A stretch of 60,341 nucleotides of DNA from Deltaproteobacteria bacterium (GCA_016219185.1 JACRBZ010000051.1:1-60341); one strand, 5' to 3'. Positions 18,762 to 27,070 are shown, counted from the stretch's first letter. Made by a program: numbers and translations. Notes: generated by a model from the sequence alone, not told the origin.

Positions 18762-19676
18762 TCAAACCAATCCCAGGTGACGGGCCTGCTCCCAGAGGAG
18801 TCCTGCAAGCCGGACCGTTGCCTGATCCACCATCCGGCCCTCTACGGCCACGGCTCCCAGCCCCTGGATGGTTGCCTGGTGATGGGCATCCAGAACCTTT
18901 CTGGCCCGCTCGATGTCCTCGGTTGAGGGTGAAAACGTCTGATTGATGGTGTCGATCTGTTCGGGATGAATGGCCCATTTGCCGTCATATCCGAGGGCAC
19001 AGGCCATGGCGGCGCTCTGTTTAAGCCCGTCGGGGTCCTTGAAATTGCCGTAAGGCGCGTCGATGGCCTGAAGCCCGTTTGCCTTGGCAGCCATGACCAT
19101 TCGGCTCATGGCAAAGTGCCACCGGTGTCCGGGGTAGATTTCCGCCTCTTTTTCGCCGTGTCCGGAAAGGGAAACGAGCCTTGCGCCGATCGATGCCGAA
19201 TAATCCGCAACGCCGAAGACCAGGGTTTGAATCCGGTCGCTGGCTCCGGCAATCTCGGATACGGCTTCGAGCCCGACCGCGGTTTCGATGGAGGCTTCAA
19301 TGCCGATCCTTTTGGCCCATCCCTTGCTTAGTTCAATACCGTCCAGCATCCGGCTGACAAAGTGAACATCCCCCGGATGGTTGATTTTGGGAACCACGAC
19401 GGCGTCGATAACGGGTCCGGCGGCTTCCACGACTTCCAGAAGATCCCGGTATCCGAACGGGGTATCCAGGCTGTTCATCCGGAACAGGACGGTTTTTCGG
19501 CTCCAGTTACGGGATAGCAGGGACTGGATAATCCGGCCGCGGGCTTCCACCTTCATGTCCACGGGTACGCTGTCTTCAAGATCCAGCATGATGGCGTCGC
19601 TGCCGGAGTTCAGGGCCTTATCGTGCATTTTTTCAACATGTCCGGGTACGGACAATACGGTTCTTCTCGGTTTCAT
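18762..19676 (-). CDS. HpcH/HpaI-type CoA-ester lyase (CitE/malyl-CoA lyase-like)
   Basis: A 304-aa TIM-barrel enzyme. The N terminus RRTVLSVPGHVEKMHDKAL and the motif AIMLDLEDSVPVDMKVEAR are typical of citrate lyase beta and malyl-CoA lyase families. The metal-binding Glu appears in IEASIETAVGLEAV and the active-site region in FGVADYSASIG. The C-terminal part YDGKWAIHPEQIDTIN is also conserved. Such enzymes cleave or form malyl-, citramalyl- or beta-methylmalyl-CoA; no citrate lyase alpha or gamma gene is near, so a stand-alone CoA lyase is more likely. It lies about 160 bases after aroC across a palindromic repeat pair and may still be read from the aro operon. Confidence 0.88.
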   Translation of the reverse strand: MKPRRTVLSVPGHVEKMHDKALNSGSDAIMLDLEDSVPVDMKVEARGRIIQSLLSRNWSRKTVLFRMNSLDTPFGYRDLLEVVEAAGPVIDAVVVPKINHPGDVHFVSRMLDGIELSKGWAKRIGIEASIETAVGLEAVSEIAGASDRIQTLVFGVADYSASIGARLVSLSGHGEKEAEIYPGHRWHFAMSRMVMAAKANGLQAIDAPYGNFKDPDGLKQSAAMACALGYDGKWAIHPEQIDTINQTFSPSTEDIERARKVLDAHHQATIQGLGAVAVEGRMVDQATVRLAGLLWEQARHLGLV

Positions 19677-19736
19677 AAAGCGATGACTCTCCTTTTATCC
19701 ATCTCCTTGTAATGATGAACATTTTACCGCGAAAAT

Positions 19737-19832
19737 AATCCCCCTCTTTGAAAAAGGGGGGCCAGGGGGGATTTCAGACGGCTATCCTGCTTAAAAATCC
19801 CCCTCAATCCCCCTTTCCCAAAGGGGGAAGTT
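19737..19832. repeat. Pair of inverted C/G-run palindromic repeats (REP-like)
   Basis: Two related units of about 40 bases lie head to head: CCCCCTCTTTGAAAAAGGGG near 19740 with a trailing GGGGGGATTT, and its inverse near 19792-19832 (AAATCCCCCTCAATCCCCC, then TTTCCCAAAGGGGG). A third copy of the same type occurs at 25754-25795 in the same operon. This motif style is common between genes in deltaproteobacteria. It can fold strongly and may shape mRNA decay or termination after aroC. Confidence 0.75.
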
Positions 19833-19833
19833 A

Positions 19834-20901
19834 TCATATTTTCATATTGAATATGGCTTTGTGCCGCAGGAGATGATCCGCCAGAACCAGCTTCACCATG
19901 GCATCGCAAACCGGGTTGATGCGGGGAATGGCCGATATGTCGTGCCGGCCCTTGATCGAAATCGTAACGGGCTCATTCCGGCTGTTGACGGTTTTCTGGT
20001 CCAGTGAAATGGAGGGGATGGGTTTTACGGCAACCCGGACCCGGATCTCATCCCCGTTTGAAATGCCGGCCAGAATGCCGCCGGCATGATTGGATGAAAA
20101 GCCGTCGGGTGTAATGGGGTCATTGTTTTCAGAACCCAACCGGCCCGCGGCCGCAAAGCCGTCCCCGATTTCCACGCCCTTGACGGCCCCGATGCTCATC
20201 AATGCCCTGGCCAGGTCTGCATCCAGCTTGTCGAAAACCGGCTCTCCCAGGCCGGCGGGTGCGCCGGTGACAAGGATTTCGACAATGCCGCCAATGGAGT
20301 CCCCTTGTTTTCGCACCTGTTCCACCCGATCTGTCATAACTCTGGCGGCTTCCTTGTCCGGACACCTGAAGGGATTTCGGTGAATTTCATCCAGATCAAT
20401 GGTGTTGACGCTGATGCCGCCCAGCTCCAGTGTATAGGAAATCACTTGAATTCCAACTTGATCCAAAATCAGCCCTGCGACAGCGCCTGCGGCAACCCTT
20501 GCGGCGGTCTCGCGGGCCGAAGCCCTGCCGCCGCCTCGCCAGTCCCTGATGCCATATTTGGACTGATAGGTGATGTCGCCATGGCCGGGGCGATAGAGAT
20601 CGGCGTAAGGCGCATAAGACCTTGAATCCGGGTCCGTATTGGCGATCAGGATAGCAATTGGCGTTCCCGTGGTTTTGCCCTCGAATACGCCCGATAGTAT
20701 GACGGCCTTGTCCGCTTCCTTGCGCTTGGTGCTGGCGGATGAGCCCCCGGGTTTTCTCTGGTCCAGGGATGTTTGAATCACGGCTTCATCCAGATTCAGT
20801 CCGGGGAGGCAGCCGTCCACCACCACGCCGGTTCCCGGACCATGGGATTCTCCCCATGTGGTGATGCGAAACAAGGTTCCAAATGAATTGCCTGACATCA
20901 T
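19834..20901 (-). CDS. aroC: Chorismate synthase
   Basis: Last enzyme of the shikimate pathway, converting EPSP to chorismate with reduced FMN. From the ATG at 20901 it is 355 aa. Signatures are GNSFGTLFRITTWGESHGPG at the start, then DQRKPGGSSASTKRKEAD, YGIRDWRGGGRASARETAAR in the middle, and NPVCDAMVKLVLADHLLRHK at the end. A longer in-frame start at 20940 would reach into aroK. The ATG at 20901 overlaps the aroK stop (ATGA) and has AAGGAAA upstream, so it is preferred. Confidence 0.96.
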   Translation of the reverse strand: MMSGNSFGTLFRITTWGESHGPGTGVVVDGCLPGLNLDEAVIQTSLDQRKPGGSSASTKRKEADKAVILSGVFEGKTTGTPIAILIANTDPDSRSYAPYADLYRPGHGDITYQSKYGIRDWRGGGRASARETAARVAAGAVAGLILDQVGIQVISYTLELGGISVNTIDLDEIHRNPFRCPDKEAARVMTDRVEQVRKQGDSIGGIVEILVTGAPAGLGEPVFDKLDADLARALMSIGAVKGVEIGDGFAAAGRLGSENNDPITPDGFSSNHAGGILAGISNGDEIRVRVAVKPIPSISLDQKTVNSRNEPVTISIKGRHDISAIPRINPVCDAMVKLVLADHLLRHKAIFNMKI

Positions 20902-21422
20902 GCGTTTCCTTGATGAGTATGTTCCATTATTTTCCGGCAAATGGCGTCAATTCCCAGTATGTCGGTATCCAGAATCGCATCGCTTGCCTTTTCATACAGC
21001 GGTTGCCTTTCAAAAAGAACCGTTTCGATTTCATTCATGCTGCCGGTTGGGGTCAGACCCGGCCGCTGGATCAGGGTTTGAAGATCAGCGGCCATCCGTT
21101 CTCTGACCGTTTCCGGGCTGACCCTGAGCCAGATCACGCGGCCTGCTTTTTTCATGTTCCGGACATTGTCCGGATTCAGGATGACTCCCCCGCCGGTTGC
21201 AATGATATGATGATCCAGAAGGGTTGTTTGGGTGATAATGCTTTTTTCCATATCCCTGAAAGCGTCCCAGCCATTTCTTGCAACCATTTCACTGATGGTC
21301 ATCCCGGCTTTTTGAACCACAGCTTCGTCGGTATCCAAAAACGGCCGGTCCAGAAGCCTTGAAAGCGCTTTTCCCACGGATGTCTTTCCGCAGCAGCGGT
21401 ATCCGATCAGATAGATGTTCAT
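20898..21422 (-). CDS. aroK: Shikimate kinase
   Basis: A 174-aa P-loop kinase that phosphorylates shikimate at the 3-hydroxyl. The Walker A reads GYRCCGKTSVG, the shikimate-binding DTDE motif is in RPFLDTDEAVVQK, and the Walker B-like GGG is in IIATGGGVILNPDN. The lid region carries RPGLTP. It overlaps aroA at its start and aroC at its stop by ATGA in both cases, so the three genes are tightly coupled. Confidence 0.95.
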   Translation of the reverse strand: MNIYLIGYRCCGKTSVGKALSRLLDRPFLDTDEAVVQKAGMTISEMVARNGWDAFRDMEKSIITQTTLLDHHIIATGGGVILNPDNVRNMKKAGRVIWLRVSPETVRERMAADLQTLIQRPGLTPTGSMNEIETVLFERQPLYEKASDAILDTDILGIDAICRKIMEHTHQGNA

Positions 21423-22678
21423 GGATACAGGCTTTCAAAGACCTTCCAGAATTCGGGGAAGGATTTTTCAACGCAGGTTTCATTTTCAATCCGGATTCCG
21501 GGTGTTTTGAGTCCGGCAACGGCAAAGCTCATGGCCAGGCGGTGGTCATTATGCGGGTCGATCAGCGCGGCGTGCGGCGTTCCGCCGTCGATCCACATGG
21601 CGGTATCGCTGCATCCGGCTGCAATGCCCAATTTCAGAAGCTCTGCCACAACCGATCCCAACCGGTCGCTTTCCTTGGCTTTCAAGTGTCCCACGTTGGT
21701 GATGACGGTTCTGCCCTTTGCAAAAGCAGCCACAACGGCAAGGGTCGGGACCATGTCGGGCATGGCGCCCATATCCACTTCAACGGCCTTAAGTTTTCCG
21801 CCGGTAACGGAAATGCCGTCCGGTTCCACTCGGGTCGTGCATCCCATGGACGAAAGCACATCCAGAAGCCGAAGGTCTCCTTGCCGGGAGGCATGCGGTA
21901 CGCCGTCAACGGTAATCGTTTTGCCGGTCACCGCGGCAGCGGCCCAGAAATAACCGGCCTGGGAGAGATCCGGTTCAACGCGGAACCTTCCGGACCGATA
22001 CCCCTGGTTTCCGGCAATCTGAAAGCGCTGATACCCATTTCGCGCCACGCTGACGCCTGCCTGATTCATGATATCGATCGTCATATCGATATAGGGCTTG
22101 GAAACCGGGCCCTCGGTAACGGTGATCTCCATGCCGTTTCGTGTAAAGGGGGAGATGAGAAGAAGCGCCGAAAGATACTGGCTGCTGGTACCGCAGTTTA
22201 ATGACACGCGGCCGCCGGAAATTTCGCCTGCTTCAATTTCAATCGGCGGGCATCCCGGACGGCCAAGCGATTTTGTTCCAACGCCGATCTGATTCAGTCC
22301 TTCCAGAAGATCCTGAATGGGTCGCTCCTGCATGCGCGGTGTTCCGGTCAGAATGTATTTCCCTATTCCCAGAGCGCAAACCGCAGCCAGAAGTCTCATG
22401 GAAGTTCCGGAATTTCCCAGAAAAATCGGGTTGCCGCAAGCCTGCAACATGCCATGAGTCCCCCGGACCCGCCACGAGGCCGGGCCCTGATCAATAAAAA
22501 CGCCCAGTTGTCGCAATGCATCCCGGGTCAGCCGAGTATCTTCACTGTCCAACCCATTTATGATTTCGCATTCGCCGTCGGAAAGCGCGGAAATGATGAG
22601 GGCGCGGTGCGTGTAACTCTTTGATCCCGGTACCGTTACAGTGGTGTTTTGGATCGGGCGCGATTGAATTTCGATCAT
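21419..22678 (-). CDS. aroA: 3-phosphoshikimate 1-carboxyvinyltransferase (EPSP synthase)
   Basis: Transfers enolpyruvyl from PEP to shikimate-3-phosphate. The 419-aa form from ATG 22678 begins MIEIQSRPIQNTTVTVPGSK. Conserved pieces are PGSKSYTHRALI, LGNSGTSMRLLAAV and LTGTPRMQERPIQDL. PEP-site residues appear in NCGTSSQYLSALLL, with KAKESDRLG and HNDHRLAMSFAVAG near the end. A longer frame extends upstream to 22834, but that part overlaps aroE and lacks family similarity. AAGAGAG lies before the chosen start. The stop overlaps the aroK start. Confidence 0.95.
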   Translation of the reverse strand: MIEIQSRPIQNTTVTVPGSKSYTHRALIISALSDGECEIINGLDSEDTRLTRDALRQLGVFIDQGPASWRVRGTHGMLQACGNPIFLGNSGTSMRLLAAVCALGIGKYILTGTPRMQERPIQDLLEGLNQIGVGTKSLGRPGCPPIEIEAGEISGGRVSLNCGTSSQYLSALLLISPFTRNGMEITVTEGPVSKPYIDMTIDIMNQAGVSVARNGYQRFQIAGNQGYRSGRFRVEPDLSQAGYFWAAAAVTGKTITVDGVPHASRQGDLRLLDVLSSMGCTTRVEPDGISVTGGKLKAVEVDMGAMPDMVPTLAVVAAFAKGRTVITNVGHLKAKESDRLGSVVAELLKLGIAAGCSDTAMWIDGGTPHAALIDPHNDHRLAMSFAVAGLKTPGIRIENETCVEKSFPEFWKVFESLYP

Positions 22679-22689
22679 GAGTCTCTCTT

Positions 22690-23520
22690 TTATGAATGGT
22701 TTTTCCGGGGATTGTTCAAGGTATCCATCAGGGATTGTTTCATGACGGCCAGGGGTGCCGGATTTTTTGTCCACAGTTCGAATTGAAACGCGGCCTGATG
22801 AATGAACATGGACATACCGCTGATTGTCCGGCATCCGGCCTTTTCGGCATCTTTCAGAAGCCGGGTTTTCAGCGGCGTGTACACGATATCCATGACCAGA
22901 AGCCCGGGGGTTAATAACGTATCCGGAATCGGGGACTGATGAATGTGCGGTGTCATGCCAACGGATGTGGTCTGGATCAGAATGTCAAAGGGAAGGGAGC
23001 CAAGCTCCGAAATGGGAATAAAATCCGCTTCCAGCGCCGATGCCAGTTTTTCTCCATTGGAAATGCTCCGGTTGATAAGGGTCAGCCCGGCTCCGCAGGA
23101 TTTGACGCCGAAACCGATGGCGCGCGCAGCCCCGCCCGCGCCGATGATGGCAACCCGTTTTCCCTCCAGGGGGGTGATCTCCTCAAGGGCTTTTACAGCT
23201 CCCAGACAGTCCGAATTATATCCCTTGAGGCGGCCCTCATGGTTGATGACCGTATTCACGGCCCCGATGCTTTCGGCCATGGGGTCCAGTTCATCCAGAA
23301 AGTCAAGGATCGAAACCTTGTGCGGGATGGTGATGCTGGCTCCCTTGATTTCCAGGGATCGGATGGCGAACATGCCATCGCCGATCGCCGTGACCTGAAA
23401 CGCCACATATACGCCGTTGTATCCGGTTTCCGAAAAAGCCCGGTTAAACATCACCGGGCTCAGGCTGTGGCTGACCGGGTTTCCTATCACTGCAAAAACC
23501 TGTGTTGCTGCATCAATCAT
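22690..23520 (-). CDS. aroE: Shikimate dehydrogenase
   Basis: A 276-aa NADP-dependent enzyme reducing 3-dehydroshikimate to shikimate. Substrate-binding motifs are AVIGNPVSHSLSPVMFN and ASITIPHK (catalytic Lys), with GYNSDCLGAV. The Rossmann motif is AIIGAGGAARAI and the C-terminal helix contains GMSMFIHQAAFQFELW. The order pheA-aroE-aroA places it in the operon, with 34 bases after pheA. A 3-dehydroquinate dehydratase (aroD) is not fused here and is not found in the window. Confidence 0.96.
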   Translation of the reverse strand: MIDAATQVFAVIGNPVSHSLSPVMFNRAFSETGYNGVYVAFQVTAIGDGMFAIRSLEIKGASITIPHKVSILDFLDELDPMAESIGAVNTVINHEGRLKGYNSDCLGAVKALEEITPLEGKRVAIIGAGGAARAIGFGVKSCGAGLTLINRSISNGEKLASALEADFIPISELGSLPFDILIQTTSVGMTPHIHQSPIPDTLLTPGLLVMDIVYTPLKTRLLKDAEKAGCRTISGMSMFIHQAAFQFELWTKNPAPLAVMKQSLMDTLNNPRKNHS

Positions 23521-23554
23521 GATCTCATCTCGTCATTTAAGGCGCCCAAGATAT

Positions 23555-24673
23555 TTATGGCATTCCCTCTGCCCGTGGGTAGGATCCCAGGCATTTCAGC
23601 ATCATGCACATCCGGCTCATTTCATCAACCGCCTGCTGAACCGGAGCATCTTCCATATGGCCTTCAATATCAACAAAAAAATGATAGCTCCAGTTTTCAT
23701 GGCGGGATGGCCGGGATTCCAGCTTGACCATGTTGAGCCCGGCGTCATTGATGGGCTTTAAGACCTTGTAAAGCGCGCCGGGAACATGATGGGTGGCAAA
23801 GAGAAGCGAGGTTTTGTCCTGTTTTGTCCGGTGGGGCATCTTTTTCCCGATAACCAGAAAACGGGTCGTATTCCGGATGCAGTCTTCGATCCGGGAGGCG
23901 GCAATCGGAAGCTGATAAATCCGGGCAGCTTCCCCGCCGGCAATGGCGCCGGACCTGGGATTCTTCAGGGCTTTTTGAGCGGCAAGCGCCGTGCTGTCGC
24001 ATGGCTCCAGCCGGCAGTTCGGAAGATGGCTGGCAATCCATTCCCGGCACTGGGCAAATGCCTGGGAATGAGAATACAACACCTCGATATCCTCAAGGTT
24101 TTCCGCAATCGAAAGCAGGTCATGGGAAATGGTCTGGTAAATCTCGGCGCAGATCCGGACTTCCGATTCCCAGAACAGGTCGAGCGTCGGGTTGACCGCG
24201 CCTTCAATGGAATTTTCAACCGGCACGACCCCGAAAGGGTAGACCTCCTTATCCACGCCGGAAAAGATATCCCGGATCCGGGCAAGGGGAGCCGTCTGAA
24301 CCCCCCGTCCGAAATGATTCAGGGTGGCAAGATGGGTAAACGTGCCTTCCGGGCCAAGGTAGGCAACGGTCACCGGCTTTTGAATCTCCCGGGAGGCGGC
24401 AATGATTTCCTTGAAAATGTGATGCAAGGCGCCCGTGCTGAGCGGCCCGCGGTTCAGGCGATTCAGGCGGCTGAGCAGCATCGCTTCTCTGGCGCTGTCA
24501 AAAACCGGCCCGTTGTTTTTTGCTTTTATCGCGCCGATTCTTCGGGCCGTATCCAGTCTGGTGCAGATCAGATCCAGAATTTGTTCATCAATGGCGTCAA
24601 TGGCCTTTCGCAGGCCGTCCATGTCTTCAGCCCCGGAATCGTCTCCGGCGGGTGCTTCGGTGTGCGTGCTCAT
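23555..24673 (-). CDS. pheA: Bifunctional chorismate mutase / prephenate dehydratase (P-protein)
   Basis: A 372-aa fusion that converts chorismate to prephenate and then phenylpyruvate. Residues about 15-100 form an AroQ-type mutase (LRKAIDAIDEQILDLICTRL, then RIGAIKAKN). The dehydratase part begins VTVAYLGPEGTFTHLA and contains the active-site motif NTTRFLVIGKK. A regulatory ACT domain follows (GALYKVLKPINDAGLNMVKL, ESRPSRHENWSYHFFVD), suggesting Phe feedback. The ATG at 24673 gives MSTHTEAPAG; a longer frame reaching 24823 overlaps the upstream gene and is not credible. Confidence 0.95.
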   Translation of the reverse strand: MSTHTEAPAGDDSGAEDMDGLRKAIDAIDEQILDLICTRLDTARRIGAIKAKNNGPVFDSAREAMLLSRLNRLNRGPLSTGALHHIFKEIIAASREIQKPVTVAYLGPEGTFTHLATLNHFGRGVQTAPLARIRDIFSGVDKEVYPFGVVPVENSIEGAVNPTLDLFWESEVRICAEIYQTISHDLLSIAENLEDIEVLYSHSQAFAQCREWIASHLPNCRLEPCDSTALAAQKALKNPRSGAIAGGEAARIYQLPIAASRIEDCIRNTTRFLVIGKKMPHRTKQDKTSLLFATHHVPGALYKVLKPINDAGLNMVKLESRPSRHENWSYHFFVDIEGHMEDAPVQQAVDEMSRMCMMLKCLGSYPRAEGMP

Positions 24674-24707
24674 AAAGTGGTGTGTTCCTCTATTTCTTGC
24701 GAAGCCA

Positions 24708-25703
24708 TCATTTTTCCGTGATGGTTTCCTGGATGGCATATCCAAAATGCCTTCCTCCCTGTTCGGTGGCAACCAGAACCCGGTCTCCGGGGGATAAATG
24801 AACGACGGACACCGGCTCGCCATCCGGCCGCGTCAGTCGAATGGTTTCGGCGTTTTGAACCAGCGTGCTCAGGACTCTGCCGCTTACGGATGCGGTGATC
24901 AGCATCAGGGGGCGCTTTTCGATCTTCAGGCGGCCCACGACGGCGTTTGTCGTATTGCCTTCATGGTCCACGATCTGAACCGGATCTCCGGCACTGAGCT
25001 CCGAGAGATACCGGGTTTTCCCGCCAGGCACGCGGGTATAGGCATGCACCGGTCCGGCGTTGACCCGAAAAGGCCTTGGAGCCACGTACGGGTTGGAAAC
25101 GCTTTCGGCGTGGATCAGAAAAAGGCCGCTGCTGCTGTTTCCGACCAGCATACCCTGGCCGGCTGTCATCAGGGTGCAGGTATCCACGCAGACCCGGTCG
25201 CCCATTCCGGCCGGCTGAATGCTCAGGATTTCGGCGGTTTCCAGAACGGTTTTATCTTCCTGAGACCTTAAGCGGGTCAGCGCCTGTTTGAGGGATGCCG
25301 GATCAGGTGCATGAAGCAGAATATGCTGGACACCTTTTTCCAGAATGCCGAAGGCGGTCTGGGCATCCGCCAGGCTGCTGACCTGGGCGATGACATCGGC
25401 GCCCCTGGCAATGAGATTCTCAATGGGGATGATACTCCAGTCCTGACAGTCCAAAATGACTTTCTTGTCCCGGCAGGTAGCCAGAATCTCCTCTTCATCT
25501 TCCTTGCAGGTTATCCGGCAGGAGACCACATCCTCCCCGGGCTTGATATCGCCATCCAGGGCAATGGTCTGAATCCTTCCCAGCTCTTTGATTTTTTCGG
25601 AATACCCCGGAGGCGCCATGATCCCGTCAGCCCCGTTTTCAATGGCGGTCGTCGCCATGTCCTTATCCCATGGATCAATCTTGACCCAGATTGTACGTGC
25701 CAT
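24708..25703 (-). CDS. aroB': 3-dehydroquinate synthase II (archaeal-type)
   Basis: A 331-aa DHQ synthase II-family protein, which converts 2-amino-3,7-dideoxy-D-threo-hept-6-ulosonate to 3-dehydroquinate instead of using DAHP. Characteristic segments are IWVKIDPWDKD, GMGDRVCVDTCTLMTAGQGM and LVGNSSSGLFLIHAES, then NPYVAPRPFRVNAGPVHAY and LSELSAGDPVQIVD. No classical aroB or DAHP synthase is seen. The second ATG of an ATGATG pair is chosen, 7 bases after AAAGG. It sits between the ADH synthase and pheA, as in other deltaproteobacterial aro operons. Confidence 0.93.
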   Translation of the reverse strand: MARTIWVKIDPWDKDMATTAIENGADGIMAPPGYSEKIKELGRIQTIALDGDIKPGEDVVSCRITCKEDEEEILATCRDKKVILDCQDWSIIPIENLIARGADVIAQVSSLADAQTAFGILEKGVQHILLHAPDPASLKQALTRLRSQEDKTVLETAEILSIQPAGMGDRVCVDTCTLMTAGQGMLVGNSSSGLFLIHAESVSNPYVAPRPFRVNAGPVHAYTRVPGGKTRYLSELSAGDPVQIVDHEGNTTNAVVGRLKIEKRPLMLITASVSGRVLSTLVQNAETIRLTRPDGEPVSVVHLSPGDRVLVATEQGGRHFGYAIQETITEK

Positions 25704-25753
25704 CATTTTACCTTTCCCAGTTTCCAACCCAATGTCATTGACTTAAAGAAAAA

Positions 25754-25795
25754 CTCTCCCCCCCCCTTTGGAAAAGGGGGGCAAGGGGGGATTTC
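25754..25795. repeat. C/G-run palindromic repeat, third copy
   Basis: CTCCCCCCCCTTTGGAAAAG followed by GGGGGCAAGGGGGGATTTC resembles the units at 19737-19832. It lies in the gap between the first and second genes of the aro operon, so it is transcribed. It could act as an mRNA stability or processing element. Confidence 0.7.
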
Positions 25796-25859
25796 TTGCA
25801 AGTAATTGAGAATCCCCCCATGCATTTGCCTTCAGCCGTTCAACCCGGGTCGTTATGAA

Positions 25860-26657
25860 TTATTTCAAGAAGGTTAAAGCCCGATCCACATCCGCGCCGT
25901 CGTGGACAATGGCGGCTATGGCCATGGTCATGGCAGTCGGATCGCGGTGCTGAAACACGTTTCTGCCGATGGAAGCGCCGGAGCCGCCCGCATCCACGGA
26001 ACCCTTGACCATTTCCAGGATATCGATGTCGGAGCTCATTTTGGGGCCGCCGGCAATCACGACCGGAACCGAGCAGCCCTGGATCACTTCACGAAAAGAT
26101 TCCGTGGATCCGGTATAGGATACCTTGACAATGTCGGCTCCCATCTCGTCCCCGACGCGGGCCGCATGTTTAATGACTTTGACGTCGAATTCGTTCTTGA
26201 TGTTCTCGCCGCGAGGATAGATCATGGCCAGAAGCGGCATTCCCCAGGTCCGGGCGTCATAACTGACTTTTCCAAAATCATGCAGCATTTCCTTTTCCCC
26301 GCCGTTACCCAGATTCACCTGGATGGAAACGGCATCCGCCCCCAGTTTAAGGGCTTCTTCCACCGTGCAGATCAGGGTTTTTGCATTGGGAAGCGTCGAA
26401 AGACAGGTGGATGCCGACAGGTGGATGATCAGACCGATATCCTTGCCCCGGCCGCGATGACCCGCCTTTACAAGCCCTTTATGCTCCACAATGGCATTGG
26501 CCCCCCCTTCGGAAACCTTCTGGATCGCATCTCTGACACTGATCAGCCCCGGAATGGGCCCGATGGACATGCCGTGATCCATGGGGACGATGACGGTTTT
26601 TCCGGTATTCCGGTTGATAATGCGCTCCAGTCGAATCTGCTTGCCTAAGATACTCAT
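25860..26657 (-). CDS. aroA': 2-amino-3,7-dideoxy-D-threo-hept-6-ulosonate synthase (ADH synthase)
   Basis: A 265-aa class I (DeoC/FbaB-type) aldolase starting [20 protein letters not shown]. The segment [17 protein letters not shown] is diagnostic. The Schiff-base lysine lies in [16 protein letters not shown] and the phosphate-binding end in [20 protein letters not shown] synthase joins L-aspartate semialdehyde with a deoxyketohexose phosphate, the entry step of the non-DAHP route to 3-dehydroquinate. The ATG at 26657 has GAGGAG upstream. It is the first structural gene behind the attenuator. Confidence 0.93.
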   Translation of the reverse strand: MSILGKQIRLERIINRNTGKTVIVPMDHGMSIGPIPGLISVRDAIQKVSEGGANAIVEHKGLVKAGHRGRGKDIGLIIHLSASTCLSTLPNAKTLICTVEEALKLGADAVSIQVNLGNGGEKEMLHDFGKVSYDARTWGMPLLAMIYPRGENIKNEFDVKVIKHAARVGDEMGADIVKVSYTGSTESFREVIQGCSVPVVIAGGPKMSSDIDILEMVKGSVDAGGSGASIGRNVFQHRDPTAMTMAIAAIVHDGADVDRALTFLK

Positions 26658-26675
26658 GGTTGATCTCCTCTTTTT

Positions 26676-26716
26676 TAAAATAAAAAAGGCCGTGAAGATT
26701 TTTTCTCCACGACCTT
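26676..26716 (-). terminator. Second transcription terminator in the aro operon leader
   Basis: On the minus strand AAGGTCGTGGAG and CTTCACGGCCTT form a 12-bp stem including two G-U wobbles, followed by TTTTTTATTTT. The wobbles pair only in minus-strand RNA, which supports this orientation. It lies between the attenuator and the ADH synthase gene, so it forms a second barrier in tandem. Confidence 0.8.
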
Positions 26717-26719
26717 TAG

Positions 26720-26762
26720 AAAAAAAAAGCCGTGGGCAGAGTCTGCCCACGGCTTTGTGCTG
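26720..26762 (-). promoter_or_regulatory. Transcription attenuator (terminator/antiterminator) of the aro operon
   Basis: The terminator is GCCGTGGGCAGA against TCTGCCCACGGC (26753-26729) followed by a T tract (to 26720). Its 5' arm with flanking bases (region 3, 26762-26742) can instead pair with the end of the leader reading frame (region 2, 26795-26779) over 17 base pairs with a 3-nt bulge. Region 2 can also pair with region 1 (26852-26833). This is the 1:2, 2:3, 3:4 arrangement of the trp attenuator. Stalling at the Tyr/Phe codons should free region 2 to form the antiterminator. Confidence 0.85.
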
Positions 26763-26777
26763 GATAATGTCAGGGTA

Positions 26778-26855
26778 TCAGCACACCACGGGCAGATCGG
26801 TGCTAAAGTAATAAAAATACCCGTAATAATAGCTGCCTGAAATGGTGTGCTTCAT
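26778..26855 (-). CDS. Tyr/Phe-rich leader peptide controlling the aro operon
   Basis: A 25-codon frame (ATG at 26855, TGA at 26778) whose residues 9-17 read YYYGYFYYF: six Tyr and two Phe codons in nine. An AAGGA ribosome-binding site lies about 12 bases upstream. The run of control codons lies between pairing regions 1 and 2 of the attenuator, as in trp and phe leader peptides. The peptide itself is unlikely to have a function; its translation senses charged tRNA-Tyr and tRNA-Phe. Confidence 0.85.
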   Translation of the reverse strand: MKHTISGSYYYGYFYYFSTDLPVVC

Positions 26856-26890
26856 GAAACGATAATTCCTTAATGTTTGATTTTCTAAAA

Positions 26891-26919
26891 ACCTAACATC
26901 GATTGTTTCTTTGTGTCAA
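26891..26919 (-). promoter_or_regulatory. Promoter of the aromatic amino acid operon
   Basis: On the minus strand TTGACA (26919-26914), a 17-base spacer and TTAGGT (26896-26891) lie about 36 bases before the leader-peptide start. The -35 box is perfect and the -10 is weak. The -35 box overlaps the stop of a degenerate antitoxin-like frame, which marks the edge of the accessory region. Confidence 0.65.
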
Positions 26920-27041
26920 GCTGTTTTTTTTAAATGGACAGGAATTGCGCTTCCTGCATCAGGTACCGTCGTTTTAGCTTTAAGAACCTTCTGCTTAGAA
27001 TCAGGAAACTCCAAATCAACAAAAACATTGCCGCTGTTTAT
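26916..27041 (-). pseudogene. Remnant of an HTH (HigA/HTH_37-like) antitoxin gene
   Basis: The minus strand reads NSGNVFVDLEFPDSKQKVLK and then AKTTVP before similarity ends and a stop appears after LKKTA. The start resembles the N terminus of small XRE antitoxins (SGNVFADLGFP...LLKAKL). There is no start codon (a TAA lies just upstream) and the HTH itself is missing. It therefore looks like a decayed fragment. The call is from memory of the family pattern. Confidence 0.45.
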
Positions 27042-27070
27042 TTAGGGTCCATCAAACCCGAATAGCTCTT

